Made by a program: the position numbers and the translations under genes. Under the pieces are notes generated by a model. The model was given only the letters and a program-made list of their open reading frames with translations, was not told the origin of the DNA and ran no database searches. From Paenarthrobacter aurescens (GTDB lineage Bacteria > Actinomycetota > Actinomycetes > Actinomycetales > Micrococcaceae): DNA of 64,000 nt. Of this stretch, positions 54,012-62,824 are shown piece after piece. The stretch lies in contig NZ_CP157456.1 in assembly GCF_041549525.1 (NCBI RefSeq), forward strand, positions 4,154,001 through 4,218,000, read 5' to 3'. Position 1 is the stretch's first letter. Each line of letters begins with the position of its first letter.

Positions 54012-55349
54012 ATGAGCCAAACAATGCCGTCAGCGACGCCAGGCACTGAAACCACCGCCGGAACCCCCAAGAAAGCCGCACTTGCCAGCTTCCTGGGCAG
54101 CGCGGTGGAGTACTACGACTTCTTTATCTTCGGTTCTGCCGCGGCCCTGATCTTCCCCCACGTCTTCTTCCCTTCCGCCGATGCCAACGCGGCCATCATG
54201 TCCTTCGCGACGTTCGGCTTCGCTTACGTTGCCAGGCCCGTGGGTGCTGTGATTCTGGGGCACTTCGGAGACCGCATCGGCCGCCAGAAAGTCCTCATGT
54301 TCACGCTGGTCCTCATGGGTGCAGCCACGTTCGTGATTGGCTGCCTCCCCGACTTCAAGACCATCGGCTGGTGGGCCCCCATCCTTCTGGTGCTTGCCCG
54401 GTTGTGCCAGGGACTCTCCGCCGCCGGCGAGCAGGCCGGAGCCTCCTCCATGACCCTGGAGCACGCCCCGGACAACCGCCGCTCCTTCTTCACCTCCTGG
54501 ACCCTCACCGGCACACAAGGTGGCCAAATCCTGGCAGCCCTGGTGTTCATTCCCGTGGTGGCACTGCCCGATGACATCAAATACGGCATCGGCTGGCGTA
54601 TCCCGTTCTGGCTCAGCGCCGTGGTGGTTTTGGTTGCATTCTTCATCCGCCGCACCCTCCACGAGCCCCCGGCCTTCGCGGAAGCCAAGAAGAACAACGA
54701 GATCTCCAAGCTCCCCGTCGCCGACCTCCTGAGGCTGCACTGGCGCGATGTCCTTCGCGTGGTGTGCTGCGCCTTCATCGCCGCAGTCAGCACAGTCTTT
54801 GGTACCCTGGCCATCAAGTACGCCCAGGATGTTGCCGGCGTCAACAGCACCATCACACTCTGGCTGGTAGTTGCGGCCAACGTTGTTGCCTTGGGAACCC
54901 AGCCACTGTTCGGCATGCTCTCGGACAAGATCGGCCGTAAGCCCGTGTTCATCTACGGAGCCTTCTCCAGCGCGATCATGACTCCGGTGTTCCTCCTGAC
55001 CCTCGAGGGCGGCAATGTTCCGCTTATGTTCCTGGTCTCCGTGGTGTTCTTCTCGTTCGGTTACGCTGCAGCCAACGCCGTATGGCCGTCCTTCTACGGC
55101 GAAATGTTCAGCACCAAGGTCCGCTTCTCCGGCTTGGCAATCGGTACCCAGCTGGGCTTCCTCATGGCCGGCTTCGCACCGGCAATCGTCACGGCCCTCG
55201 GTGGCACCAAGCCGGGAGGATGGGTCCAGATCTCCATCTTCACCGCGGTGATCTGCGTAATCGCGGCCGTCTCTGCCATGACAGCCCGCGAATCAGCCAA
55301 GACGCCCACAACAGAACTCGGCCTGCACAAGCGGAAACAGCACGCCTAG
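54012..55349 (+). CDS. MHS-family MFS importer (shikimate/quinate type)
   Basis: A 445-residue 12-helix transporter of the metabolite:proton symporter group. AALASFLGSAVEYYDFFIFGSAAALIFPHVFFP at helix one, FGDRIGRQKVL after helix two and the RLCQGLSAAGEQAGASSMTLEHAP segment are typical of the ShiA/KgtP branch. It likely brings in shikimate, quinate, dehydroshikimate or a related acid for the adjacent aroE-quiC-pca route. Substrate is inferred from the neighbours. AAGGAA precedes the ATG. It is divergent from an IclR gene with two operator-like sites between, and ends with a strong terminator. Confidence 0.88.
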   Translation: MSQTMPSATPGTETTAGTPKKAALASFLGSAVEYYDFFIFGSAAALIFPHVFFPSADANAAIMSFATFGFAYVARPVGAVILGHFGDRIGRQKVLMFTLVLMGAATFVIGCLPDFKTIGWWAPILLVLARLCQGLSAAGEQAGASSMTLEHAPDNRRSFFTSWTLTGTQGGQILAALVFIPVVALPDDIKYGIGWRIPFWLSAVVVLVAFFIRRTLHEPPAFAEAKKNNEISKLPVADLLRLHWRDVLRVVCCAFIAAVSTVFGTLAIKYAQDVAGVNSTITLWLVVAANVVALGTQPLFGMLSDKIGRKPVFIYGAFSSAIMTPVFLLTLEGGNVPLMFLVSVVFFSFGYAAANAVWPSFYGEMFSTKVRFSGLAIGTQLGFLMAGFAPAIVTALGGTKPGGWVQISIFTAVICVIAAVSAMTARESAKTPTTELGLHKRKQHA

Positions 55350-55389
55350 AACTCACGCTCCTGCCCACTAAGTGAGCAGAGGAAACCCG

Positions 55390-55424
55390 AAAGCCCGGAA
55401 TGTCCCCGCGACATTCCGGGCTTT
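55390..55424. terminator. Terminator after the MHS importer
   Basis: Perfect 15-bp arms AAAGCCCGGAATGTC / GACATTCCGGGCTTT, 5-base loop, T run on the plus strand. Confidence 0.9.
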
Positions 55425-55491
55425 TCGCTGCTCTCAAGCAAGGTCCAGCCGAGGCAACTGGGAAGGAACGTCGCCCGGCGTCCTCAACGAT

Positions 55492-58212
55492 CTACCGCGG
55501 GTCCAGCACCACGGTCTGGAACGCCCCCGTGCCGGTGCCAACGTAGAGGAACAGGGTCCCATCGCCGGCGGTCCCTACAATTGAAGGGTTCCCCGTTCCC
55601 GTGAAGCCATTGCCCAGGGCGGCAAAGGAAGTGAACATGTTCCATCCGGTCCCCATGGAGGATCGGGTCATGAATCCCCCGTTACCGTTCCCCGGGTAGA
55701 GCCACAACGCGCCATCAGTTCCACGGGCGATGATGTCCTCCCGGCCATCACCATTGAAGTCACCACCCTGCATGACGGAATCGAAAATGTTCCAGCCCGT
55801 GCCGATCTGCCTCCACGGTTGGAAACCCCCGGCACCGTTGCCCGGATACAGCCACAGGTTCCCATCGGCCGCCCGGGCCACAAGATCCGCCTTGCCGTCA
55901 CCGGAGAAATCACCCGGCGCGAGCATTTGCGTAAACCCTTGCCACCCTGTGCCAATCTGCTTTCGGACCAGGAACTGGCCGCGACCATCCGTTGGATACA
56001 ACCACAGCACGCCGTCCGAAGTCCGCGCCACAAGGTCCGGGTGACCATCGCCGTCGAAATCCCCAGCGCTAAGCACCGAGGTGAATGCACCCCAACCTGA
56101 GCCCACCTGGACTCTTGGAAGGAACCCGCCGGAGCCGTTGCCCGGGTACAGCCACAACACACCGTTGCTGCCCCGTGCCAGGACGTCCGCCACAGCGTCG
56201 CCGTCGAAATCCCCTGCTTCCCAGACCTGGCTGAACTGGTTCCACCCGGCACCAATGGCAAGCCGATCGGCAAATCCCGAGCCGCTGCCCGGGTACAGGC
56301 GCATGGTCCCGGTGGACGTCACAGTGAGGACGTCAGTACGGGCATCCCCCGTGAAATCCTGCCCACTGACAATGTCACCCACGGTATTCCAACCACTTCC
56401 GACGGCGATGCGAGGCACAAAACCGCCCCACCCGTTCCCGGGATACAGGTAGAGAGTTCCATCGCCCGCCCTTGCGAACAGCCCGGCTCCTGCACCGGTG
56501 AACGAACCGTCCGAGGTGATGCTGGTGAATCCGTTCCACCCCGAGCCGATCTGGGACCAAGCCCGGAATCCGCCCTGGCCGTCGGTGGGGTAAAGCCAGA
56601 GGCTGCCATCGGGCTTGGCGGCCATGAGGTCCGGCCGGGCATCGCCGTCGAAGTCTCCCACGCCGATCAGGTGAGAGAAGCCCTGCCAGCCCGAACCAAC
56701 CTGACGTTTGGCGAGGAAACCGCCGCTCCCATTGCCCGGGTACAGCCATAAAGCGCCGTCGCTGGTGCGTGCCAGGATGTCCGCGCGGCCGTCGCCGTCA
56801 AAGTCCGAGATGCCGGTGATGGCATCAAAAACGTTCCACCCCGAGCCGATCAACCGGGGATTGTTGATTCTGTTGCCGGGCAGCCCCGAGTACAACATCA
56901 GCGAACCGTCCGGCTCACGGGAGAGGACATCGCTGAGCTTGTCGCCGTCAAAGTCGCCCACCGAGAAGCGGATCTTCGCCGTGAGCTTGGGGTCGGCAAA
57001 GATAGTGACCGACGCCGATGTGGTGGACACCGAGTTGATGGTCACCTGCGTGCCGGTATAGGTAGTGAACGTGCTGCCGGCCTGCCATGCATGGTTGGTT
57101 GCGTACCAAGGTTCCTGAAAGGGCTTGGTGGACGGCATGAGGATCAGCGATGAAGCGACCGTAGCCCCACCGCGCTGGACGATCTTGACACCCCTGTTTC
57201 CCGGTGGCCTGCCTGAGTCGTCCAGGTAGCTGTCATAGCCTGCAGCCTGCCGAAGCTCCAAATAGTAGACCTCTTTACTGATGGGGTCCGTGAACTTGAT
57301 GGCACGCTGGGCTTCGGTTCCGCCCCAGGGTTTGAGTGTGTAGGTCTTGGCACCGGTAGCAACGCCGACATCCCGGATTTCATCTCCACGGCCGAACCCC
57401 GCATAATCCCACAGCGAGCTGCTCACCACAGGCGACTCGAATTGGGCAGCACCCATGATGTCCGTGGTATCGCCATACTCCCGGATGTAGCAGGAAGGAT
57501 CCGTGAACCGGCCGTTGGAGTCAACCCCGACGTCCGACGCCCCACTGCCGCACTGCAACGCATCCGCGTGCATCAGGCCGATGACGTGCCCGAACTCATG
57601 GCTCATCACGTTATTGGTGAACCCGCTGATCTGCGGCAGAAGCACCCGGCCGCTGTAGCTTCCGCTGCTGTACCCGGCCCCCAGGGCATTTCCGGACAGC
57701 GTGGACGTAGGAATGAAAATCACCAGGGCGGTGTACGGGCTGGCCGACCAATTCAGCTCACTGGTGATGGTGGAAATGATGGTGCTGTAGCTGTCAGTGG
57801 ACTTCGCCTTGGACTGGTGACCTGCCACCTTGGTGTTGACCGTCATGGACAGCTTGTTGGCTGTCATCGCTTTCCAGTAGTTGCTGGATGCTGCCACGGC
57901 TTGCTCGGCACTGGTCATGGACACCGAATTGCTGTTGTCCGCCAGCTTGGCCGTCACCAGCCGCACCCGGATGTCGCCGCTGGGCCCGGAAGCCGCAGCT
58001 CCGGACCCGGGACCGGTGTTGAACGGTGTGGCGCGCTCCGGTGGATTCTCGAACGTATGCTCCGAGTGCGGCGTCCCCTCCACGAACTGTACGTTCGGAT
58101 TCTCCGGCCCTGGCAACGGCACCGCCGTCGCAGGGGCCTGTACAAAGAACAAGCCGGCGGCAAATACCGCCAGGCCTGTGGACAACGCGATTGAACGCCG
58201 GAGCACACCCAT
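55492..58212 (-). CDS. Secreted metzincin-like metalloprotease with ten FG-GAP repeats
   Basis: A 906-residue secreted protein. Residues 1-30 are a signal peptide (LSTGLAVFAAGLFFVQAPATA). The catalytic domain has the zinc motif SHEFGHVIGLMHAD with His at 205, 209 and 215 and Glu206, and DIMGA as a likely Met-turn, so it fits the metzincins (reprolysin/gametolysin-like). From about residue 420 ten repeats of roughly 48 residues follow, each with a DFDGDxxxD calcium loop and LWLYPGNGxGGF. Together they should form beta-propeller blades. Repeats 4 and 10 have degraded calcium loops. The target is likely an extracellular protein or matrix. It stands alone. Confidence 0.88.
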   Translation of the reverse strand: MGVLRRSIALSTGLAVFAAGLFFVQAPATAVPLPGPENPNVQFVEGTPHSEHTFENPPERATPFNTGPGSGAAASGPSGDIRVRLVTAKLADNSNSVSMTSAEQAVAASSNYWKAMTANKLSMTVNTKVAGHQSKAKSTDSYSTIISTITSELNWSASPYTALVIFIPTSTLSGNALGAGYSSGSYSGRVLLPQISGFTNNVMSHEFGHVIGLMHADALQCGSGASDVGVDSNGRFTDPSCYIREYGDTTDIMGAAQFESPVVSSSLWDYAGFGRGDEIRDVGVATGAKTYTLKPWGGTEAQRAIKFTDPISKEVYYLELRQAAGYDSYLDDSGRPPGNRGVKIVQRGGATVASSLILMPSTKPFQEPWYATNHAWQAGSTFTTYTGTQVTINSVSTTSASVTIFADPKLTAKIRFSVGDFDGDKLSDVLSREPDGSLMLYSGLPGNRINNPRLIGSGWNVFDAITGISDFDGDGRADILARTSDGALWLYPGNGSGGFLAKRQVGSGWQGFSHLIGVGDFDGDARPDLMAAKPDGSLWLYPTDGQGGFRAWSQIGSGWNGFTSITSDGSFTGAGAGLFARAGDGTLYLYPGNGWGGFVPRIAVGSGWNTVGDIVSGQDFTGDARTDVLTVTSTGTMRLYPGSGSGFADRLAIGAGWNQFSQVWEAGDFDGDAVADVLARGSNGVLWLYPGNGSGGFLPRVQVGSGWGAFTSVLSAGDFDGDGHPDLVARTSDGVLWLYPTDGRGQFLVRKQIGTGWQGFTQMLAPGDFSGDGKADLVARAADGNLWLYPGNGAGGFQPWRQIGTGWNIFDSVMQGGDFNGDGREDIIARGTDGALWLYPGNGNGGFMTRSSMGTGWNMFTSFAALGNGFTGTGNPSIVGTAGDGTLFLYVGTGTGAFQTVVLDPR

Positions 58213-58438
58213 TCGATCTCCCTGAGCCGGAGCCTGTGGTTCCTGTGAGTCTCAAGAACCGAGATCAGGCTACAACCGGGCAGTCAACCAACCCGGAAGG
58301 CGGGGCTGTTCACGCTGAAACCAAACCATCCCGGAATGCTAACGGGACCCTAACCGGGCCGAAATACCGTGGCAACATTGCCGCGCCACACTGGAATGGC
58401 CGGCAAGTGCAGGCACCAGCTCCAGCCAGGAGGACACC

Positions 58439-58675
58439 ATGCTGAAGGAAGCCACCACTCACACAACACGCATACGCTCAATCAGCCAGCTTCACCGCGG
58501 GGACGAGATTGAAGCCCGCCTGTCCGTAGGGCCCGCTTACGACGACGTAGTGATCCGCCGCGGGCGCGTTCAGGAAACGGCACCCGGAATCGGCGTGGTG
58601 TGGATCATGGACCACGCCACCGGGATGCGCAAAGCCATCAATACCGATGAATGCAGTGTTTGGCGTGTCGCCTGA
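58439..58675 (+). CDS. Unknown 78-residue protein
   Basis: A small soluble protein. The sequence ISQLHRGDEIEARLSVGPAYDDVVIRRGRVQETAPGIGVVWIMDHATGMRKAINTDECSVWRV reads as a compact beta barrel, with short strands separated by Gly and Asp. AGGAGG precedes the ATG. I do not recognise the family and no partner is evident; it is tail-to-tail with the MoaD-like gene. Confidence 0.68.
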   Translation: MLKEATTHTTRIRSISQLHRGDEIEARLSVGPAYDDVVIRRGRVQETAPGIGVVWIMDHATGMRKAINTDECSVWRVA

Positions 58676-58698
58676 TCCGGCTCGACCCCAAACCTTCC

Positions 58699-58986
58699 TC
58701 AGCCGCCAGCCACGGATTGGATGATCAAAACCTCCTGGCCGGCCGCCACCTCCGTATCAAGACCTTTCACACGCCGGATCTCATCGCCGTTCACGTAAAT
58801 ATTCACGTAGCGGCGCAGTGCTCCGGTTTCATCCCGCAAACGCCTGGCCAGCACCGGATAATCTCCGGTGACTGTGTCCAGCAACTGTCCAACGGTCACA
58901 GCGCCGTCGGCGGACGCAGTCAGATAGGACTGTCCGCCGACGAGCGGCTGCAGGACGCCAGGCAACATGACCACAAATTCAGCCAC
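58699..58986 (-). CDS. MoaD/ThiS-family sulfur carrier-like protein
   Basis: A 95-residue ubiquitin-fold protein ending in the diagnostic Gly-Gly (IIQSVAGG). LVGGQSYLTASADGAVTVGQLLDTVTGDYPVLARRLRDETGALRRYVNIYVNGDEIRR fits the MoaD/ThiS fold. Carriers of this type are adenylated at the C-terminus and hold sulfur for cofactor synthesis or for modifying proteins. No E1-like activator (MoeB/ThiF), molybdopterin or thiamine gene is nearby. The GTG at 58986 is preferred; the longer frame runs over the upstream gene. It follows the BNR-repeat gene by 7 bases, so the two form a unit. Confidence 0.85.
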   Translation of the reverse strand: MAEFVVMLPGVLQPLVGGQSYLTASADGAVTVGQLLDTVTGDYPVLARRLRDETGALRRYVNIYVNGDEIRRVKGLDTEVAAGQEVLIIQSVAGG

Positions 58987-58993
58987 GGCCGGC

Positions 58994-60217
58994 CTAACCA
59001 GGTACCGGGGTTTGGTCTTCGGTACCAGGATCCCGCGTCTGTGCTGCTGCCTCCACAAATTGTTCAGTTTCTGCCACCAGCGTGGCTTCCGCCGCTGCCA
59101 GCGGGTTTCCCGCCCCGGCTGTGTTTCCAAACACGACGGCGCCACGTACGCAGAGCACGTCCGGCAGGTGAGAGGCCACTTCAGTAAAGGTCTCTCCTTC
59201 GTCAGCGCTGGCATACACTGAGCCGCCGCGGGTTCCAAAGTACACACCAGCGGGCTCTGCGGTGTCTACGGACGCCGCGTCCCGCAGGACTGCGTTGTAT
59301 TCGTGGTCCGGGAGACCCGTGTGCAGCTCTTTCCACGTTCCGCCGGCATCGTCCGTGCGGTGGACACTGAGCTTGCTGTCAGGCGGGATGCGTTCGCCGT
59401 CTGCCTTCAAGGGGACAACCCAGGCCGTGCCTTCACGGCGGGGATGGGTGAGCATGACGAAGCCAAAATCGGCAGGTAGACCGTCCGCGATCGAGTCCCA
59501 GTTCTCGCCGCCGTCGTCCGTCCGGTACACGCCATGGTGATTCTGCGCGTACAAACGGTCCTCGACGGCGGCGTCAGCGGCGATCTTGTGAACGCATTGA
59601 CCGAACTCGGGGTTGGGATCGGGCATGAAGTAGGCGGAAATTCCCTTGTTGCGCGGCTCCCAGGAGGCACCGCCGTCGAGCGATCTGTAAACCCCGCCCG
59701 TGCTCATGGCGACGTGCACCTTCTTTCCGGAGGGATCAACCACAATGGAGTGCGCCGCCGCTCCTCCGTACCCGGCACCCCACTCATTACGGTGCGGGTG
59801 GTCCCACAGTCCACGGTTCAGCTCAAAGTGTTCGCCGCCGTCTGTTGATTTCCACACGGAGATCGGCTCGCACCCGGCCCAGACAACTCCGGGGCGGGAC
59901 TCGGAATCGGGGTATATCTGCCAGACTCGCTCCAATGCGGCGTCGCTCCCGTCCGGAAACTTGATGGCGCCTTGCTCGGGCTCGGTCCACGAGACGCCAA
60001 GATCATCCGAGTGGGCCACTGTGGGACCCCAGTGCTCAGACCGGACACCCACCATGATTCGTGTTTTGCCTTCCCTTGTATCTATCCCGATGCTGGGAAT
60101 CTCGCTCATCAGGAAATACGGGCCGGAGAGGGACCATTCCTTGCGGTCCGGGCTTTTTGCGAGCCACAGGCCTTTCTTGGTCCCGATCGCGATGAGGTAA
60201 CTCTCTGCGGTAGCCAT
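58994..60217 (-). CDS. BNR/YVTN beta-propeller protein (sialidase-like)
   Basis: A 407-residue soluble protein with at least five BNR/Asp-box repeats of the SxDxGxxW type: SDDLGVSW, STDGGEHF, SLDGGASW, TDDGGENW, TDDAGGTW and SADEGETF. These would build a six- or seven-bladed propeller. There is no signal peptide and the typical sialidase Arg triad and FRIP motif are not evident, so sialidase activity is doubtful; a photosystem-stability-factor-like or structural propeller is as likely. The start at 60217 (MATAESYLIAIG) has GATGGGG upstream. Co-transcribed with the MoaD-like gene. Confidence 0.85.
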   Translation of the reverse strand: MATAESYLIAIGTKKGLWLAKSPDRKEWSLSGPYFLMSEIPSIGIDTREGKTRIMVGVRSEHWGPTVAHSDDLGVSWTEPEQGAIKFPDGSDAALERVWQIYPDSESRPGVVWAGCEPISVWKSTDGGEHFELNRGLWDHPHRNEWGAGYGGAAAHSIVVDPSGKKVHVAMSTGGVYRSLDGGASWEPRNKGISAYFMPDPNPEFGQCVHKIAADAAVEDRLYAQNHHGVYRTDDGGENWDSIADGLPADFGFVMLTHPRREGTAWVVPLKADGERIPPDSKLSVHRTDDAGGTWKELHTGLPDHEYNAVLRDAASVDTAEPAGVYFGTRGGSVYASADEGETFTEVASHLPDVLCVRGAVVFGNTAGAGNPLAAAEATLVAETEQFVEAAAQTRDPGTEDQTPVPG

Positions 60218-60601
60218 GAACCCCATCGAACCATCAGGGCGAGTAGGAGGCAACGGTTATTTGGGCCTATGTGGATAGTCCGTTTTACGGATACAGGCAG
60301 CGGGGGCCAGCCACGCCGCGTGCCCGACTTCGGTCTGTTTCAGCGCATTCGGACTCTGAACAAGACCACCCCTTACGGTTACAGTGCACTCAAACACGGA
60401 ATCGTGACGCGAAAAACGAAAAAACTTTTCGAGGCTGTGGTGATGGTGGTCTCACCCCATCAAAAAACATGCTTGACTGTGCTTTGCGGTCAATCCGGAC
60501 CGATAAGACTATTTGGGGGATTAAATGTTTTGCGAGGTCAAAGAGCCATGAGGCCGTCAAGAAGGACTTTCGCGGTGGTCGGCCGGTAGCAGGACCGAGC
60601 C
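60218..60601. other. 384-base gap between divergent genes
   Basis: No gene is supported here. It separates the minus-strand BNR gene from the plus-strand diguanylate cyclase and must hold both promoters. I see a short hairpin (TCCGTTTTACGGA, 60279-60291) and an A-rich stretch around 60410-60430, but no clear operator. Confidence 0.4.
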
Positions 60602-61804
60602 ATGGTTGCAGTCTCTTTGCAAGAGGGAGCGATAGTCCTGGACCCGTTCTCCGTACGAATGATCCTGGGGCTGGTCACCTTGACCCTGATAGTCCTGTCC
60701 TACGCCTCTTCCCGGCGGTTCCGGTCCGCATGGACCGCATGGTGGCGTGCCGCCCTGCTCCTCTTCTTTGCGGGCAATTTCGCGTTCCTTCTGAACGGAA
60801 CCACCTTCCTGGCCTGGGCCAATCCACCGGGGAAGGCGCTCATTGTGGCCGGAGCCTTCAGCATCTGGGCAGGTGCACGTGCTCTTCGCCACCGTAAAAT
60901 CAGCGGTTGGCAGTTGGCACCGGCACCGCTGATCACCTTCTGTGCATCAGTGGTGGACGATGCCGAATCCAGTTTGTGGTCCGGCGGTTTGGTCTATCTG
61001 GTCATGACGGCGACAGGCCTGGGGATGGCCGCCGCCGAGTTGTGGTTCACCAGATCCGCGCAGTCCCGGGCCATCAAATTCCTGTCGCTGATCGCCGCAC
61101 TCACTTCCCTGTACTACCTGGGCCGAGCCATCACGTTTGTGCTGGAGGGGCCGGATGGAAGCGCGTTCCGTACCTTCTTCGGTTATGCGCCTGCGGCTTT
61201 GATGCACCTGATTCTCCTGGTGTCGCTGTCCTTCACCATCAATGCCCTGAGCAACAGCCACGTCATCAAGAGGCTTCGGGAACGCGCCGAACGGGACCAC
61301 CTGACCGGGCTGCTTAACAGGGGCGCCTTCCTTGGCCTGGCCGAAAAGGAGCTGGCAGGCCCGGCTTCCCAGGACGGTGCGGCCCTGATCCTGGCAGACC
61401 TGGACTACTTCAAAGCAGTCAATGATGAGCATGGACACGCCGCCGGTGACGCTGCCCTATGCGCGTTCGCCCAAGCCTGCACCGCCTCGGTTCGGTCAAC
61501 AGATCTTGTGGGCCGGTACGGCGGGGAAGAGTTCATCCTTCTCCTGCCGGGCGCAACACAACAACGGGCCGAAGCCATTGCGCTGGACATCAGCCGGCGC
61601 CTGTCCGCCATGGCAGATCCGGACGGTTTGCCCTACCCCACGGTCAGTTACGGTGTAACGTCCACGGACGCCACCGTTTCGGACCTGAGTTTCATGATTC
61701 AGGTGGCGGACACGGCCCTGTACAGCGCCAAAGCGCAAGGAAGGGACCGGGTGGTGGGCGCGGATTCAATGGAACCGCTGCCCACATTTCATCGAGGACC
61801 GTAG
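60602..61804 (+). CDS. Membrane diguanylate cyclase (GGDEF)
   Basis: A 400-residue protein. Residues about 10-225 form six or seven membrane helices with short loops and no recognisable sensor domain. A linker helix leads to the GGDEF domain: RDHLTGLLNRGAFL, ILADLDYFKAVNDEHGHAAGD (metal Asp and substrate Asn) and the active site RYGGEEFILLLPG. GGEEF is a functional form. The inhibitory RxxD site five residues before GGEEF is not present (SVRSTDLVGRYGGEEF has R..TD close by, shifted). It makes cyclic di-GMP from GTP, probably in response to a membrane signal. No EAL domain or effector gene is adjacent. Confidence 0.9.
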   Translation: MVAVSLQEGAIVLDPFSVRMILGLVTLTLIVLSYASSRRFRSAWTAWWRAALLLFFAGNFAFLLNGTTFLAWANPPGKALIVAGAFSIWAGARALRHRKISGWQLAPAPLITFCASVVDDAESSLWSGGLVYLVMTATGLGMAAAELWFTRSAQSRAIKFLSLIAALTSLYYLGRAITFVLEGPDGSAFRTFFGYAPAALMHLILLVSLSFTINALSNSHVIKRLRERAERDHLTGLLNRGAFLGLAEKELAGPASQDGAALILADLDYFKAVNDEHGHAAGDAALCAFAQACTASVRSTDLVGRYGGEEFILLLPGATQQRAEAIALDISRRLSAMADPDGLPYPTVSYGVTSTDATVSDLSFMIQVADTALYSAKAQGRDRVVGADSMEPLPTFHRGP

Positions 61805-61953
61805 TACACGGACGAAGGAAGCCACAGCGGCGGCGGCAAACCCGTGGTATCGCGCTGTGTGACCTTATGCCTAGGCTGTGGGTGGCACATGTGCCCGGTT
61901 CCAGCCGTGGGTAACGCAAAAGCATGACGGACAACGATGACGGAGAACAACAG

Positions 61954-62733
61954 ATGATTGAAGCAAACACCACTGCACGTGCACAACGGCTGAAGGCCCT
62001 GCATGAGGCACCGGAAATCCTCAGTGTGGTCAACGTGTGGGATGCCATCAGTGCCCGCACTGTTGCAGAACTTTCTGAGACGAAGGCCATCGCTACAGCT
62101 GGGCATTCCATTGCTGCGTCCTTTGGCTATGCCGATGGCACCATGCCCTTGGACGTTGCGCTGGACGGGGTAAAGCGAATTGTCGACGCCGTGGATCACC
62201 CGGTCACGGCCGATCTGGACGATGGCTACGAGAACCCTGCAGAGACCATCCGCCGGGCGATTGGAATTGGCGTGGTTGGCGCAAACGTTGAAGACCGCTT
62301 GCGGCCCTTCGACGAAGCCGTTGCCCGTGTGCAGGCGATCATCTCCGCCGCTTCAGACGAGGGGATCGCGTTCCAACTGAACGCACGCACTGACGCTATT
62401 GCCCGTGGCGGGGACCGCCCCATTGAGGTAAGCATCCAGGACGCCATCGCCAGGGGACGCGCCTTCCTCGACGCCGGGGCTTCCTTGGTGTTTGTGCCCG
62501 GCGCCATGACCCGTGAAGTCATTGAACCGCTGGTGGAGGGCCTGGGGCACGGCAAACTCTCCGTAATCGGCGCTCCCGGCGCCCTGCCCGCAGCCGAGCT
62601 TCAAGAACTTGGCGTGGCACGTGTGTCCTATGGTCCTTTCACCCAGCGGGTGGCTTTGCGGGCTCTGAGGGACCTTGCCTCTGACCTTTACGGCTCGGGC
62701 GTAGTCCCCACTGACACTCCTGCGCTGAACTAA
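61954..62733 (+). CDS. PEP mutase/isocitrate lyase family enzyme
   Basis: A 259-residue TIM-barrel enzyme. VVNVWDAISARTV, GHSIAASFGYADG, VTADLDDGYENPAETIRRAIGIGVVGANVEDRL (metal-binding Asp residues) and FQLNARTDAIARGG are landmarks of the PEP mutase/2-methylisocitrate lyase superfamily. The lyase KKCGH-type loop is missing, so it is not a classical isocitrate or methylisocitrate lyase. Oxaloacetate decarboxylase or carboxyphosphonoenolpyruvate-like chemistry is possible. I prefer ATG 61954 (GGAG about 10 bases upstream); 61924 is an alternative. Convergent with a LysR gene. Confidence 0.85.
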   Translation: MIEANTTARAQRLKALHEAPEILSVVNVWDAISARTVAELSETKAIATAGHSIAASFGYADGTMPLDVALDGVKRIVDAVDHPVTADLDDGYENPAETIRRAIGIGVVGANVEDRLRPFDEAVARVQAIISAASDEGIAFQLNARTDAIARGGDRPIEVSIQDAIARGRAFLDAGASLVFVPGAMTREVIEPLVEGLGHGKLSVIGAPGALPAAELQELGVARVSYGPFTQRVALRALRDLASDLYGSGVVPTDTPALN

Positions 62734-62785
62734 CAGAACCGGCACTAACAGAACCGGCGCTGTGAAGAACCGGCGCTGTGAAGAA

Positions 62786-62824
62786 CCTGACCGGTCCTGC
62801 CTCCATAAGGCAGGACCGGTCAGG
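62786..62824. terminator. Bidirectional terminator
   Basis: Perfect 16-bp arms CCTGACCGGTCCTGCC / GGCAGGACCGGTCAGG, 7-base loop, between convergent genes; the right arm includes the LysR stop codon. Just before it, 62740-62785 holds short direct repeats (AGAACCGGCGCTGTGA twice). Confidence 0.88.

Noticed and set aside
58994..60217. Sialidase function for the BNR protein
   Set aside because: Asp-box repeats are present but the FRIP motif, Arg triad and signal peptide are not seen.
61954..62733. Classical isocitrate or methylisocitrate lyase
   Set aside because: The catalytic KKCGH-type loop is absent and the protein is short for those enzymes.
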